DNA of 50,699 nucleotides from Bacteroidales bacterium (GTDB lineage: Bacteria > Bacteroidota > Bacteroidia > Bacteroidales > FEN-979). Where the stretch lies: NCBI GenBank assembly GCA_023231065.1, contig JALNWE010000018.1, positions 1 through 50,699 on the forward strand. Direction: 5' to 3'. The translations under genes were made by a program, and so were the position numbers. The notes beneath the pieces were generated by a model that saw nothing but the letters and a program-made list of their open reading frames with translations, was not told the origin of the DNA and made no database searches. The number at the start of each line of letters is the position of its first letter. Position 1 is the first letter of the stretch. Below, in pieces: positions 16,756 through 25,044 of this stretch.

Positions 16756-18474
16756 GTGAAACCCGTCTCTGATAAAAATCAAGGAAACGCCTCACCCGGT
16801 TTGAGATTTGGCATTTTATGCAATTCTACCGAATTTCAAAAGTGGCAGGCAGATGCTATCCATGAATTACTGGCCCATGGCCATCAACCGGTCCTGCTGA
16901 TCCTGGATGGCCGGGAACCAAATAAAAAAAGCAAAAAACCCCTTATCCGACGTTGCTTGGAGCCACATCTGCTTTTCAGGATCCTTCAAAACAGGTTCTT
17001 TTTTCCCCCGGCCAAACAGGCTGCTGATTTATCCTCTGTTCTTGATGGGGCCGATACCCTGACGTGTTATGTTGAAACCCGTAAAAAGGCTGAATATTTT
17101 ATGGAAGAAGAAGCAGCGGCCATTAAAACCTATAACCTGGATTTTATCCTTCGTTTCGGTTTTAATATCCTTAGGGGATCCATTCTTCAGGTAGCCCGTT
17201 ATGGGATTTGGTCCTTCCATCATGATGACGAGATGAAATACCGGGGAGGGCCACCCGGCTTCTGGGAGATTTTCCGGGGCGATCCCGTAAGCGGCGCCAT
17301 TCTCCAAAAGATTACCGAACAGCTGGACGCAGGCATCGTCTTGTACAAAGGATATTTGAAAACGATGCTTCATTCATACCAGGGCAATGTGGAGCAATTG
17401 CTGACCGTGACGTCAACCTGGCCCGCGTGGGTCGCGGATGAATTACTGAGAAATCCCGAAACTGTATTTTTACCCAGCGATACAAAAGCCGCGATTCATA
17501 AAGTGCCTGGTAACATCCACATGATCCTGTTCCTGTTTAAACTGTTCTTTAACAGGATCAGGTTCCACTACCGGGATCTGCTGTCATCAGAAATCTGGAA
17601 CGTCGGATTAATAAAAAAACCCATTGGAGAAGTCGTTTTTGGGGAAGGAAAACTCCGTTCGTCCGATATCACCTGGTTGCGTCAGTTCGCCAGTACCAAA
17701 TACCTGGCTGATCCATTTGGTTTCTTTGAAAACAAAAAGCTTCACATTCTGGTCGAAGATTACAGTTACCAAAAACAACAGGCCAACATTTCCGAAATTA
17801 TTTATGATACGCGAAGGGATAGTTTTTCAGTACCCATCATCCTGATCGAAGGGGAAAAACACCTGTCCTATCCTTATATTGTTGAACACCAGCAAATGGT
17901 TTATTGTGTTCCTGAATCGTATCGTTCAAGATCGATTGACTTGTACCACCGCAATTATTCGGAAGAAGCTTTTGTTAAAGATCGCGTGCTGGTCCCCGAC
18001 GTTGAAGCGATTGACCCAACCCTGTTCTTTTACCAGGACCGTTGGTGGCTGTTCTTTACCCTGCGAAAATATTCCACGGCCCAACTTTATATCTATTATG
18101 CCGACTCCATAATAGGGGTGTATAAACCACATCCCCGGAATCCCGTGAAAACCGATGTCCGTTCTTCAAGACCCGGTGGCACACCGTTTATTCATGACGG
18201 TAACTTGTACCGTCCGGCTCAGGATTGTTCTGTTACCTATGGAGGGCATGTTGTCATTAATAAAGTGAAATGCCTCACCCCCGATGAATTTGAAGAGGTC
18301 CCTGTAACCACGGTCTATCCCATCAAAAAAAGTTCTTTTTCCAGGGGGCTGCATACCCTGTCGGGCGTGGGGCCTTATACTCTGATTGACGGGAAACATT
18401 ACCGGATCAACCTGTTCTTTTTTATCAATCAGATCAGGGATAAACTGCAAAAAAGAACGCCTGTCAATGTTTAA
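16756..18474 (+). CDS. Formyltransferase-like / GINT1-like beta-propeller fusion protein
   Basis: This 572-residue protein starts at GTG (no suitable ATG nearby). Residues about 15-230 resemble the formyltransferase fold: an N-terminal Rossmann segment (RFGILCNSTEF) and FHHDDEMKYRGGPPGFWEI at about 153-171, followed by LDAGIVLYKG. The Asn of the usual N-x-H active-site motif is Ser here (SFH), while His and the later Asp are kept. Residues about 280-565 carry five-bladed-propeller-type motifs (LADPFGFF, AIDPTLFF, SRPGGTPF). They resemble the N-terminal domain of plant glucosamine inositolphosphorylceramide transferase. It overlaps the flippase by 8 bases. A role in modifying or transferring a glycan on a lipid is inferred; the chemistry is unknown. 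Confidence 0.75.
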   Translation: MKPVSDKNQGNASPGLRFGILCNSTEFQKWQADAIHELLAHGHQPVLLILDGREPNKKSKKPLIRRCLEPHLLFRILQNRFFFPPAKQAADLSSVLDGADTLTCYVETRKKAEYFMEEEAAAIKTYNLDFILRFGFNILRGSILQVARYGIWSFHHDDEMKYRGGPPGFWEIFRGDPVSGAILQKITEQLDAGIVLYKGYLKTMLHSYQGNVEQLLTVTSTWPAWVADELLRNPETVFLPSDTKAAIHKVPGNIHMILFLFKLFFNRIRFHYRDLLSSEIWNVGLIKKPIGEVVFGEGKLRSSDITWLRQFASTKYLADPFGFFENKKLHILVEDYSYQKQQANISEIIYDTRRDSFSVPIILIEGEKHLSYPYIVEHQQMVYCVPESYRSRSIDLYHRNYSEEAFVKDRVLVPDVEAIDPTLFFYQDRWWLFFTLRKYSTAQLYIYYADSIIGVYKPHPRNPVKTDVRSSRPGGTPFIHDGNLYRPAQDCSVTYGGHVVINKVKCLTPDEFEEVPVTTVYPIKKSSFSRGLHTLSGVGPYTLIDGKHYRINLFFFINQIRDKLQKRTPVNV

Positions 18475-19786
18475 AAAAATTTTAGGGACAGTTGGCACAA
18501 GACTTTTTAATGCAGCGCTTTCCTTTGTTGCAGCCAGTCTGAACGCCCATTATCTGGGCGCTGAAAATGTGGGGACCATCTATCTGATGATCTTTTCAGT
18601 GACCATCATTCAACTGTTCAACAACTTTGTCGGAGGCGGTGCGCTGGTCTATATGGCCCCCCGGGCCGGGATCTATAGATTATTCGTCCCTGCAACGGTG
18701 TGGACATTGATCGTGACCATTTTATGCACTTATCTGCTCTATTTTCTGGGCCATATTTCCCCGGCCATTGGGCTCATTCCGGAAGGTTATTTTATGCCGG
18801 TTCTTTTCCTTGCCCTGGCCATTTCTTTCACCTCCGTCAATTATATGTTGATCCTGGGCCTGGAGAAAGTAAAAGCATACAACTACATTAACCTGATACA
18901 GGTCACAGTTCTGTTTGTTATTTTATTGGTTTTTCTTTTTGGGTTTCATGTCCGGACCGTAATGGCTTATTTCTGGTCTATATTGATCTCATACATCTTA
19001 GCCTGGATCATCAGTTTTGTGTTTCTGGTCCCTGCCCTGAAGCCGGGGCCCATGACGGGCATGAAGAAATTGCTGGGTGAGATATTCCGTTTTGGTACCT
19101 ATATCCAGTTTGCCAATATTTTTCAGCAGTTGAATTACCGGCTAAGTCTGAAGTTCGTGGATTTTTTCACCGGGAGGGCGGCGGTGGGTGTGCTTTCTAT
19201 CGGGATGACCCTTGCAGAAGGACTTTGGTTGGTGAGCCGGAGCATTTCCATGGTTCAGTACTCCCGGTTATCCAACGAAATGGATGAAAAATATGCCGTA
19301 AGGTTGACCTTGTCTTTTACAAAAATAACATGGGCCATAACTTTGGCGGGGATGATAATCCTTCTCCTTATACCTGTCCGGTTTTATACGGCGATTTTCG
19401 GCGCTCAGTTCGGGGATGTCCGGATGGTGATCGGTTCCCTTTCGGTTGGTATTGTAACCCTAAGCGTTTCCATGATATTCAGTGGATTCTTTTCGAGCAT
19501 CAATAAACCTTATCACAACACCATCAGTTCGGCCATCGGTCTTGTCTTTACCATCGGATTGGGGTTTTTACTGGTCCCGGCCTGGGGTATTGCAGGCGCT
19601 GGTATAGCGGCTACCTGTTCGTACACGATGGCGACACTGTATCAGTTCGTCATTTTTATCCGGATGACAAAACTCACCCTTCGCGACTTCCTGCTGACTA
19701 AAACAGAGATCAGACAGCTATTTGACGAAATGAAAAAGATCACTGCCCAAAAAACACCGGATTCCGTTTTTGATAAAAAGCATTGA
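18467..19786 (+). CDS. Oligosaccharide/lipid flippase (MOP superfamily, Wzx-like)
   Basis: A polytopic inner-membrane protein of 439 residues with about 12-14 hydrophobic helices. It starts MFKKILGTVGTRLFNAALSF and has the family-typical YLGAENVGTIYLMIFSVTII near residue 30. The C-terminal half includes FGAQFGDVRMVIGSLSVG. It probably moves a lipid-linked glycan made by the two preceding gene products to the periplasmic side. The frame opens at 18386, but the ATG at 18467 overlaps the previous stop by 8 bases and begins at the first membrane helix. Its 3' end overlaps the convergent scpB gene by 47 bases. Confidence 0.85.
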   Translation: MFKKILGTVGTRLFNAALSFVAASLNAHYLGAENVGTIYLMIFSVTIIQLFNNFVGGGALVYMAPRAGIYRLFVPATVWTLIVTILCTYLLYFLGHISPAIGLIPEGYFMPVLFLALAISFTSVNYMLILGLEKVKAYNYINLIQVTVLFVILLVFLFGFHVRTVMAYFWSILISYILAWIISFVFLVPALKPGPMTGMKKLLGEIFRFGTYIQFANIFQQLNYRLSLKFVDFFTGRAAVGVLSIGMTLAEGLWLVSRSISMVQYSRLSNEMDEKYAVRLTLSFTKITWAITLAGMIILLLIPVRFYTAIFGAQFGDVRMVIGSLSVGIVTLSVSMIFSGFFSSINKPYHNTISSAIGLVFTIGLGFLLVPAWGIAGAGIAATCSYTMATLYQFVIFIRMTKLTLRDFLLTKTEIRQLFDEMKKITAQKTPDSVFDKKH

Positions 19787-20519
19787 TCCCTTCCAGATAA
19801 TCATCACTGTTCCCGGCTATCCGACGCAACATATCGATATGCTCAAAGGTTTGTGGGGTCATGGGCAGGGCGTTTCCAAGGATCGTTAACTGTTCCTTGA
19901 TCACCTGGATGCTTAGGGGAGAATTGGCGATGATCTTCTGGGCCAGGCTGATCGTGAACGATTCCAGCTCTTCTGCGGGTACCAGGTGGTTGATGATGCC
20001 TAATCCCAAAGCTTTTTCAGCGGTAATGGGAGTGGCGGTAAAAAACATTTCCTTGACAATATGCGAACCAATAATGTCAAGGAATTGAAGAATTCCGGAG
20101 GTATTGTAAGGAACCCCGATTTTTGCAGGGGTAATGGCAAGACAGGTTTCCTTGGTGCCGATCAGGATATCACATACAAATGCGATGTTACAGGCTCCTC
20201 CCCAGATACTCCCTTCAGCCATGCAGATAACCGGTACGGGTATGCTCTGAATGGCCCGGATCACCTTTTGAAGGGGATTGTCATAAGCCAACGGATCACT
20301 CCCATCGCTGGGAAGTTCATCAATAAAAAAACCGGATGACCATACCTTGGCCCCTTTATTTGCCCGGATAATGACTACCCTGGCTTTTTCCTCTTTCAGT
20401 GATCTTAGCGCTGACAGCAATTCCGACAGCAATTTAATACTTAAAGCATTGCGCTTGGCATCATGATCCATCGTGATCCAGCCAATTTGGTCTTTGAGCT
20501 CTTTTTTAACTAAAGTCAT
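19740..20519 (-). CDS. scpB: Methylmalonyl-CoA decarboxylase (crotonase superfamily)
   Basis: A 259-residue enoyl-CoA hydratase-fold protein that would decarboxylate methylmalonyl-CoA to propionyl-CoA. From memory it aligns closely with E. coli ScpB/YgfG over its full length. Shared stretches include NALS, HELPS-like DELPSDGSDPLAYDNPL, EGSIWGGA (oxyanion hole), GVPYN with the key Tyr, HIVKE(M/L)(F)FTA and INAF-type C-terminus EGINAFYQKRNP. The His of the E. coli GHDIHELP segment is Phe here (GFFIDELP). No scpA mutase or scpC CoA-transferase is in the window. A near-consensus TTACTTTG at 20550-20557 on the minus strand may be its promoter. Confidence 0.82.
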   Translation of the reverse strand: MTLVKKELKDQIGWITMDHDAKRNALSIKLLSELLSALRSLKEEKARVVIIRANKGAKVWSSGFFIDELPSDGSDPLAYDNPLQKVIRAIQSIPVPVICMAEGSIWGGACNIAFVCDILIGTKETCLAITPAKIGVPYNTSGILQFLDIIGSHIVKEMFFTATPITAEKALGLGIINHLVPAEELESFTISLAQKIIANSPLSIQVIKEQLTILGNALPMTPQTFEHIDMLRRIAGNSDDYLEGINAFYQKRNPVFFGQ

Positions 20520-20633
20520 ATATCTATGGATTAATTATTTAACCGAATGCAAAGTAACATAAATCCATTAAATAGTGAATAAAATCATTGAAAACTACGC
20601 GCAATTTTTTACCGGCCGAACCCCGGTTTCGTT

Positions 20634-20641
20634 TATCTTTG
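20634..20641 (+). promoter_or_regulatory. Candidate -7 element TATCTTTG for parE
   Basis: TATCTTTG lies 23 bases before the ATG at 20665. It sits inside the upstream open extension of the parE frame, which argues against the alternative GTG start at 20575. Confidence 0.5.
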
Positions 20642-20664
20642 CCACGATTTTATTGGCAGGGTGG

Positions 20665-22521
20665 ATGGATACAGAAGAAATTTATAGCGAAGACAGCATA
20701 GTATCCCTTGAGTGGCGTGAGCATATCCGTTTGCGTCCGGGAATGTACATCGGAAAACTGGGAGATGGTTCATCGCCTGATGATGGGATTTATGTTCAGA
20801 TCAAGGAGATTTTAGATAATTCCATTGATGAATTTGTGATGGGTTACGGTAAGACCATCGAAGTGACCATCAAAGACCAACAGGTCTGTGTACGTGATTT
20901 TGGCAGGGGGATCCCTTTGGGAAAGTTGGTCGATTGTGTCTCCAAGATCAATACCGGCGCCAAATATGATTCCAGGGTTTTTAAAAAAGCTGTTGGTTTG
21001 AACGGGGTCGGTTCTAAAGCAGTGAATGCCTTATCTTCTTATTTTAAAGTTCAATCGGTCAGGGAAGGAAAAACTAAAGTTATTGAATTCCGTCAGGGGA
21101 AACTGAAAACGGATGAACCCGAAAAACCATGTGATCTCAGGGCCGGTACAATCGTGACCTTTGTCCCTGATGAAGAAATCTTCGGAAAATATCATTATAT
21201 CCCTGAATATGTCCAGAAAATGCTTTGGAACTATGTCTTTCTGAACAACGGATTAACGCTTATTTTTAACGGAGAACGATTTCACGCCCAGAACGGATTG
21301 CTTGATTTGTTGAACAGCTATATTGATACCCCGGTTTTATACCCGATCATTCACTTACGGGATGGGGATTTTGAATGTGCCTTTGCCCATTGCGAAGTAT
21401 ATGGAGAAGAATATTACTCTTTTGTGAACGGGCAGCATACTACCCAGGGAGGGACGCATCAGGCTGCATTTCGCGAAGCCCTGGTAAAAACCATCCGTGA
21501 ATTCTATAAGAAGGATTTTGATACGAATGATATCAGGGCATCCCTGGTCGCCGCGTTGAGTATAAAAGTACAGGATCCGGTTTTTGAATCACAAACCAAA
21601 ACCAAACTTGGCTCCATACATATCGAACCCGATGGGGCAACCATCCGGAACTACATTATTGACACCGTAAAACGGCATCTGGATAATTACCTTCACATGA
21701 ACCCGGATACCGCCGAAGCCCTGCTTCATAAGATCATGCAAAGTGAAAAAGAGCGTAAGGACTGGGCAAACATTAAAAAGATCGCCAAAGAAAGTGTAAA
21801 GAAGGTCAGTCTCCACAATAAAAAGTTACGCGATTGTCGTATTCATTATAACAACCACGACGACAGACGTTACGAATCCACGATTTTTATAACTGAAGGC
21901 GATTCAGCCAGCGGTTCCATAACCAAAGCGCGCGACGTCAATACACAGGCTGTGTTCAGCCTGAAAGGGAAGCCCCTCAATAGCTTTGGTTTAAGCAAGA
22001 GGGTCGTTTATGAAAACGAAGAATTTAACTTGCTCCAGTCTGCCCTGAATGTGGAAGAAGGCATCGAGGATCTGCGGTATAACTATGTGGTCATTGCCAC
22101 CGATGCTGATGTTGACGGGATGCATATACGCTTGCTGCTTCTTACTTTTTTCCTCCAGTTCTATCCCGACCTTGTTCGCAACGGTCATATATACATCCTG
22201 CAAACCCCGCTATTCAGGGTCCGTAACAAACAAAAAACGATCTATTGTTATTCGGAAGAAGAAAAAAAGGAAGCCATGAGGCAGTTGGGGACCAATCCCG
22301 AAATAACAAGGTTTAAAGGGCTCGGGGAGATCTCCCCAGACGAATTTACCCATTTCATTTCGAAAGATATCCGGCTCGATCCGGTCATTCTAACAAAAGA
22401 ATCAGCCCTGGGGGATGTATTAACCTTTTATATGGGCAAAAATACTCCGGAAAGACAAAACTTTATTATAGATAACCTGAGAGTCGAAGCAGATATCCTT
22501 GAACCTGCACCGGCCAATTAA
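20665..22521 (+). CDS. parE: DNA topoisomerase IV subunit B
   Basis: The ATPase subunit of the type IIA topoisomerase that decatenates daughter chromosomes, 618 residues. The GHKL ATPase domain has EILDNSIDE (about 48), DFGRGIP and GLNGVGSKAVNALS (about 112). The Toprim domain has EGDSASGS (about 411), SLKGKPLNSFGL and DADVDGMHIR (about 479). It resembles Bacteroides ParE more than GyrB (REHIRLRPGMYIGKLGDGSSPDDG near the start). An upstream GTG at 20575 keeps the frame open, but the conserved N-terminus starts at the ATG at 20665, after a promoter element. parC is not adjacent. Its stop shares the TTAA 22518-22521 with the convergent HD gene's stop. Confidence 0.94.
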   Translation: MDTEEIYSEDSIVSLEWREHIRLRPGMYIGKLGDGSSPDDGIYVQIKEILDNSIDEFVMGYGKTIEVTIKDQQVCVRDFGRGIPLGKLVDCVSKINTGAKYDSRVFKKAVGLNGVGSKAVNALSSYFKVQSVREGKTKVIEFRQGKLKTDEPEKPCDLRAGTIVTFVPDEEIFGKYHYIPEYVQKMLWNYVFLNNGLTLIFNGERFHAQNGLLDLLNSYIDTPVLYPIIHLRDGDFECAFAHCEVYGEEYYSFVNGQHTTQGGTHQAAFREALVKTIREFYKKDFDTNDIRASLVAALSIKVQDPVFESQTKTKLGSIHIEPDGATIRNYIIDTVKRHLDNYLHMNPDTAEALLHKIMQSEKERKDWANIKKIAKESVKKVSLHNKKLRDCRIHYNNHDDRRYESTIFITEGDSASGSITKARDVNTQAVFSLKGKPLNSFGLSKRVVYENEEFNLLQSALNVEEGIEDLRYNYVVIATDADVDGMHIRLLLLTFFLQFYPDLVRNGHIYILQTPLFRVRNKQKTIYCYSEEEKKEAMRQLGTNPEITRFKGLGEISPDEFTHFISKDIRLDPVILTKESALGDVLTFYMGKNTPERQNFIIDNLRVEADILEPAPAN

Positions 22522-23102
22522 TCCCCGTTTTTACGTCTTAATGGCCAGATGGAAGAAGAGAACTTCATGTTCGTTTCCCTGCGCTTAATGAGATCCTCCA
22601 GCTCAAATAGCATGTCTTTGTTGACCTGTTCTGCCATGGGGATAACCCATTTTTTCGTTTCTATGATATAGTTTTTAATAAACTCTTTATCAAAAATATC
22701 CGGATGGAGATCCGTCAGGTTACTGATCCGGTCAGCACATTTCAGGATTTTAGCCCGTTCAGAACCCTTGGCAAGTAACCGCTTTAAATAATCATCCTTT
22801 GATTCGGTTTTTTTCCGGGTTTCCTCAAGTACCAGCTCCAGTACTTTTTCTCCGTCAACGTCCAGCGACTTTATTTCATCATAGGTAGTGGATTTTGTAT
22901 CCTCAAAAAGGTCATGGATAACAGACGCTTTCAATAAAATGGGATCAACATAATGATAATCAATCAAAATGGCAAAAGTACCCAAGGCATGGCGGAATTG
23001 ATTTCCTCCGACATACCTGCGTATTCCCCGCAGTGCAGTGGCTTTTTGTAAATAGGGGGCCAAAACCATGTTGACCAGACGGTCCCTCTCAAAATTTTCC
23101 AT
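22518..23102 (-). CDS. HD domain protein resembling the RelA/SpoT hydrolase domain
   Basis: A single-domain protein of 194 residues with the HD phosphohydrolase pattern of RelA/SpoT-type (p)ppGpp hydrolases. It has RHALGTFAIL (first His), HDLFED near residue 64 (HD pair and ED) and KCADRISNLTDL (late Asp). No synthetase, TGS or ACT domain follows, so it would be a small alarmone hydrolase or a nucleotide pyrophosphohydrolase of the MESH1/SAH type. It overlaps the end of nnrDE by 14 bases on the same strand, implying coupled translation. Hydrolysis of (p)ppGpp is an inference from the motif pattern. Confidence 0.8.
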   Translation of the reverse strand: MENFERDRLVNMVLAPYLQKATALRGIRRYVGGNQFRHALGTFAILIDYHYVDPILLKASVIHDLFEDTKSTTYDEIKSLDVDGEKVLELVLEETRKKTESKDDYLKRLLAKGSERAKILKCADRISNLTDLHPDIFDKEFIKNYIIETKKWVIPMAEQVNKDMLFELEDLIKRRETNMKFSSSIWPLRRKNGD

Positions 23103-24642
23103 ATAACGAGTGAAAAGATTTTCCTAAATTGTTAATGATATCCGAAGCGATGAGCGCTTCATAACCTTCTGACGCTAAGGCGAAATCACCGGCCAAACCA
23201 TGGACATAAACCCCCAGAAGGCACGATTCAAGAGGTTGATAACCCTGTGCCATCAACCCTGTTATGATACCGGTAAGGACATCGCCGCTTCCTCCTGTGG
23301 CCATCCCGGGATTCCCGGTGGTATTGAAAAAACATTGTCCGTCGGGCGTTGTGATCGCCGTATAAGCGCCTTTTAATACAACATAGCACTGGTATCTGAA
23401 AGAAAATTCCCGCTGGATTTCATTCCGCTCAAAATCGGTCTGACTTTTTCCCGCAATCCGTTCGAATTCTTTTGGATGTGGCGTAAATATAGATCCATGG
23501 GGAATAAACCCGAGCCAGGTTTTATTTTCTGATAACAGGTTGATGGCATCAGCATCAATGATCAGGGGTTTAACTGATTGTTGAATAAGTAATTTCAGCG
23601 CTTTTCCTGTTTGCGGGCCAAGCCCGATACCGGGGCCAATTCCTATTGATGAATAGGGAGAAAGATCAGGGATGGAGGTAATTATATCCGGTTCATCATC
23701 GGGAGTGACCATGGCTTCAGGAACGGCTGACTGCATAACAGGCATACCGGCCTTTGGGGTGCGGACTGTAACAAGTCCCGGCCCGGACCGGAGGCAAGCT
23801 CTCGTGGCCAGTATGGCAGCGCCCATTTTGCCTGCAGACCCGCAGAGGAGCAAAGCATGTCCAAAATTGCCCTTATGGGCGAATTTATTCCGCTTTTTCA
23901 ACAACTTTTGGCAATCCGATTTTTCGAGCATGAAATTTTTAACCTCACGGGTCGGAATATACTCCTTCATGATCCCGATGTCGAGCAGGATCCATTTTCC
24001 AGTAAACCGTTCGTTTTCAGGGAAAAACAAGCCTAGTTTTGGTGGGGAAAAGGTGAGGGTATAATCCGCTTTGACAACTACCGGTTCCCTGACCAAGAAG
24101 TTAGTCGAATCGCAGGAAAATCCGGAGGGAACGTCAATGGCAACCACAACGGCCCCGCTTTGGTTGATATGGTGAATGAGGGTGGCTTGAAATCCGGCGA
24201 CCGGCCTTGTCAGGCCACTGCCAAAAATGGCATCAACGACGATGTCGGTCTTTTCAATGACGGGTAGTGGCTGATTGGGCTGAAGAATGGGAGATGGAAG
24301 ATGGGAGATGGATGATTTGGCGTGGGATGTACCCTTCGAAACGGATATGATCCTTTCGAAATTGATCCTGCAATTAGGGGAACAGGTTTCAACCGGACCT
24401 GTCAGAAAATATTCCACGGTAAAACCCTTTTGGATCAGTAACCGGCCAATTACCAGGCCATCTCCGCCATTATTGCCTGTTCCGCAAAAAACCTTGATCT
24501 TTTTCTCCGGATCAACATTGTTCACAATCCATCCGAAACATGCAGCAGCAGCCCGCTCCATGAGGTCAATGTCTGAAATTGGCTCATGCCCAATGGTATA
24601 TAAATCCGCTTGGCGAATATCTTCAACCGGTAAAATTTTCAT
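23089..24642 (-). CDS. nnrDE: Bifunctional NAD(P)HX epimerase / ADP-dependent NAD(P)HX dehydratase
   Basis: A metabolite-repair enzyme that epimerises and dehydrates damaged hydrated NAD(P)H back to NAD(P)H. The N-terminal YjeF epimerase domain (about 1-225) has CGTGNNGGDGLVIGR near residue 53 and VDAIFGSGLTRPV near 136. The C-terminal dehydratase domain (about 230-517) has LLCGSAGKMGAA, IGPGIGLG and GNPGMATGGSGDVLTG. The 517-residue length is usual for the fusion. Odd feature: residues about 104-125 are a Ser/Pro-rich insert encoded by a GGGAGAT-type heptamer repeat (24289-24316), just before the conserved VDAIFG strand. It sits 1 base after the small membrane protein gene and is coupled to the HD gene. 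Confidence 0.93.
   Translation of the reverse strand: MKILPVEDIRQADLYTIGHEPISDIDLMERAAAACFGWIVNNVDPEKKIKVFCGTGNNGGDGLVIGRLLIQKGFTVEYFLTGPVETCSPNCRINFERIISVSKGTSHAKSSISHLPSPILQPNQPLPVIEKTDIVVDAIFGSGLTRPVAGFQATLIHHINQSGAVVVAIDVPSGFSCDSTNFLVREPVVVKADYTLTFSPPKLGLFFPENERFTGKWILLDIGIMKEYIPTREVKNFMLEKSDCQKLLKKRNKFAHKGNFGHALLLCGSAGKMGAAILATRACLRSGPGLVTVRTPKAGMPVMQSAVPEAMVTPDDEPDIITSIPDLSPYSSIGIGPGIGLGPQTGKALKLLIQQSVKPLIIDADAINLLSENKTWLGFIPHGSIFTPHPKEFERIAGKSQTDFERNEIQREFSFRYQCYVVLKGAYTAITTPDGQCFFNTTGNPGMATGGSGDVLTGIITGLMAQGYQPLESCLLGVYVHGLAGDFALASEGYEALIASDIINNLGKSFHSLYGKF
24289..24316. repeat. Four GGGAGAT-type heptamers inside nnrDE
   Basis: The units are GGGAGAT (24289-24295), GGAAGAT, GGGAGAT (24303-24309) and GGATGAT (24310-24316), read on the plus strand. 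They lie within the epimerase half of nnrDE and encode part of a low-complexity Ser/His/Pro insert. The same unit family occurs at 5783-5796 between genes. Gain or loss of one 7-base unit would shift the frame. Confidence 0.8.
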
Positions 24643-24643
24643 A

Positions 24644-25015
24644 TCAGCGTATCATCCCCCAAAATGGGAGTGTGGTTATTATCCCAATAACGAGCAAGAT
24701 CACAAAAATGAAAACGAGGATTGAAATACTTAATCCGATAATGGCACAAATACGGCCTGTTTTTACACTATTCAACGAGCTAAGGGTGTAACGTCCGGGG
24801 TTGGTCTGGTAAACGATCATCTCGCTACGGGCAAGGACCAAAGCTATGATGCTTAAAATGATCCCCACCAGGGAAATAAAATGCCACCATGAGAATACAA
24901 TGGATAAAATGCCTAATATCATTACGGTATTGGCATTGGGAAGATTTTGAGGGGGCAAATGCGGATCGATATTTCCCCGGTAACTGGTTTCGGGGGACGT
25001 TGTTTGATTTTCCAT
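24644..25015 (-). CDS. Small DUF4190/CCC-motif-type membrane protein
   Basis: The 123-residue protein has a polar N-terminus of about 30 residues and two hydrophobic hairpins (about 33-65 and 88-118). It resembles Bacteroidota proteins annotated as CCC motif membrane proteins: LPNANTVMILGILSIV, then GIILSIIALVLA and a YTLSSLNSVKTGRICAIIGL segment. The cysteine cluster that names the family is replaced by SWWH here. The ATG at 25015 (MENQTTSPET) is preferred over the open extension to 25042. It is 1 base from nnrDE. Function unknown; such proteins often sit near envelope genes. Confidence 0.75.
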   Translation of the reverse strand: MENQTTSPETSYRGNIDPHLPPQNLPNANTVMILGILSIVFSWWHFISLVGIILSIIALVLARSEMIVYQTNPGRYTLSSLNSVKTGRICAIIGLSISILVFIFVILLVIGIITTLPFWGMIR

Positions 25016-25044
25016 GTTAAATAAAAAAGTAAAGATAAACAATT

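Noticed and set aside
20575..20664. Longer N-terminus for parE from a GTG at 20575
   Set aside because: The extension is not conserved with ParE, and a promoter element (20634-20641) sits inside it, so transcription would start after the GTG.
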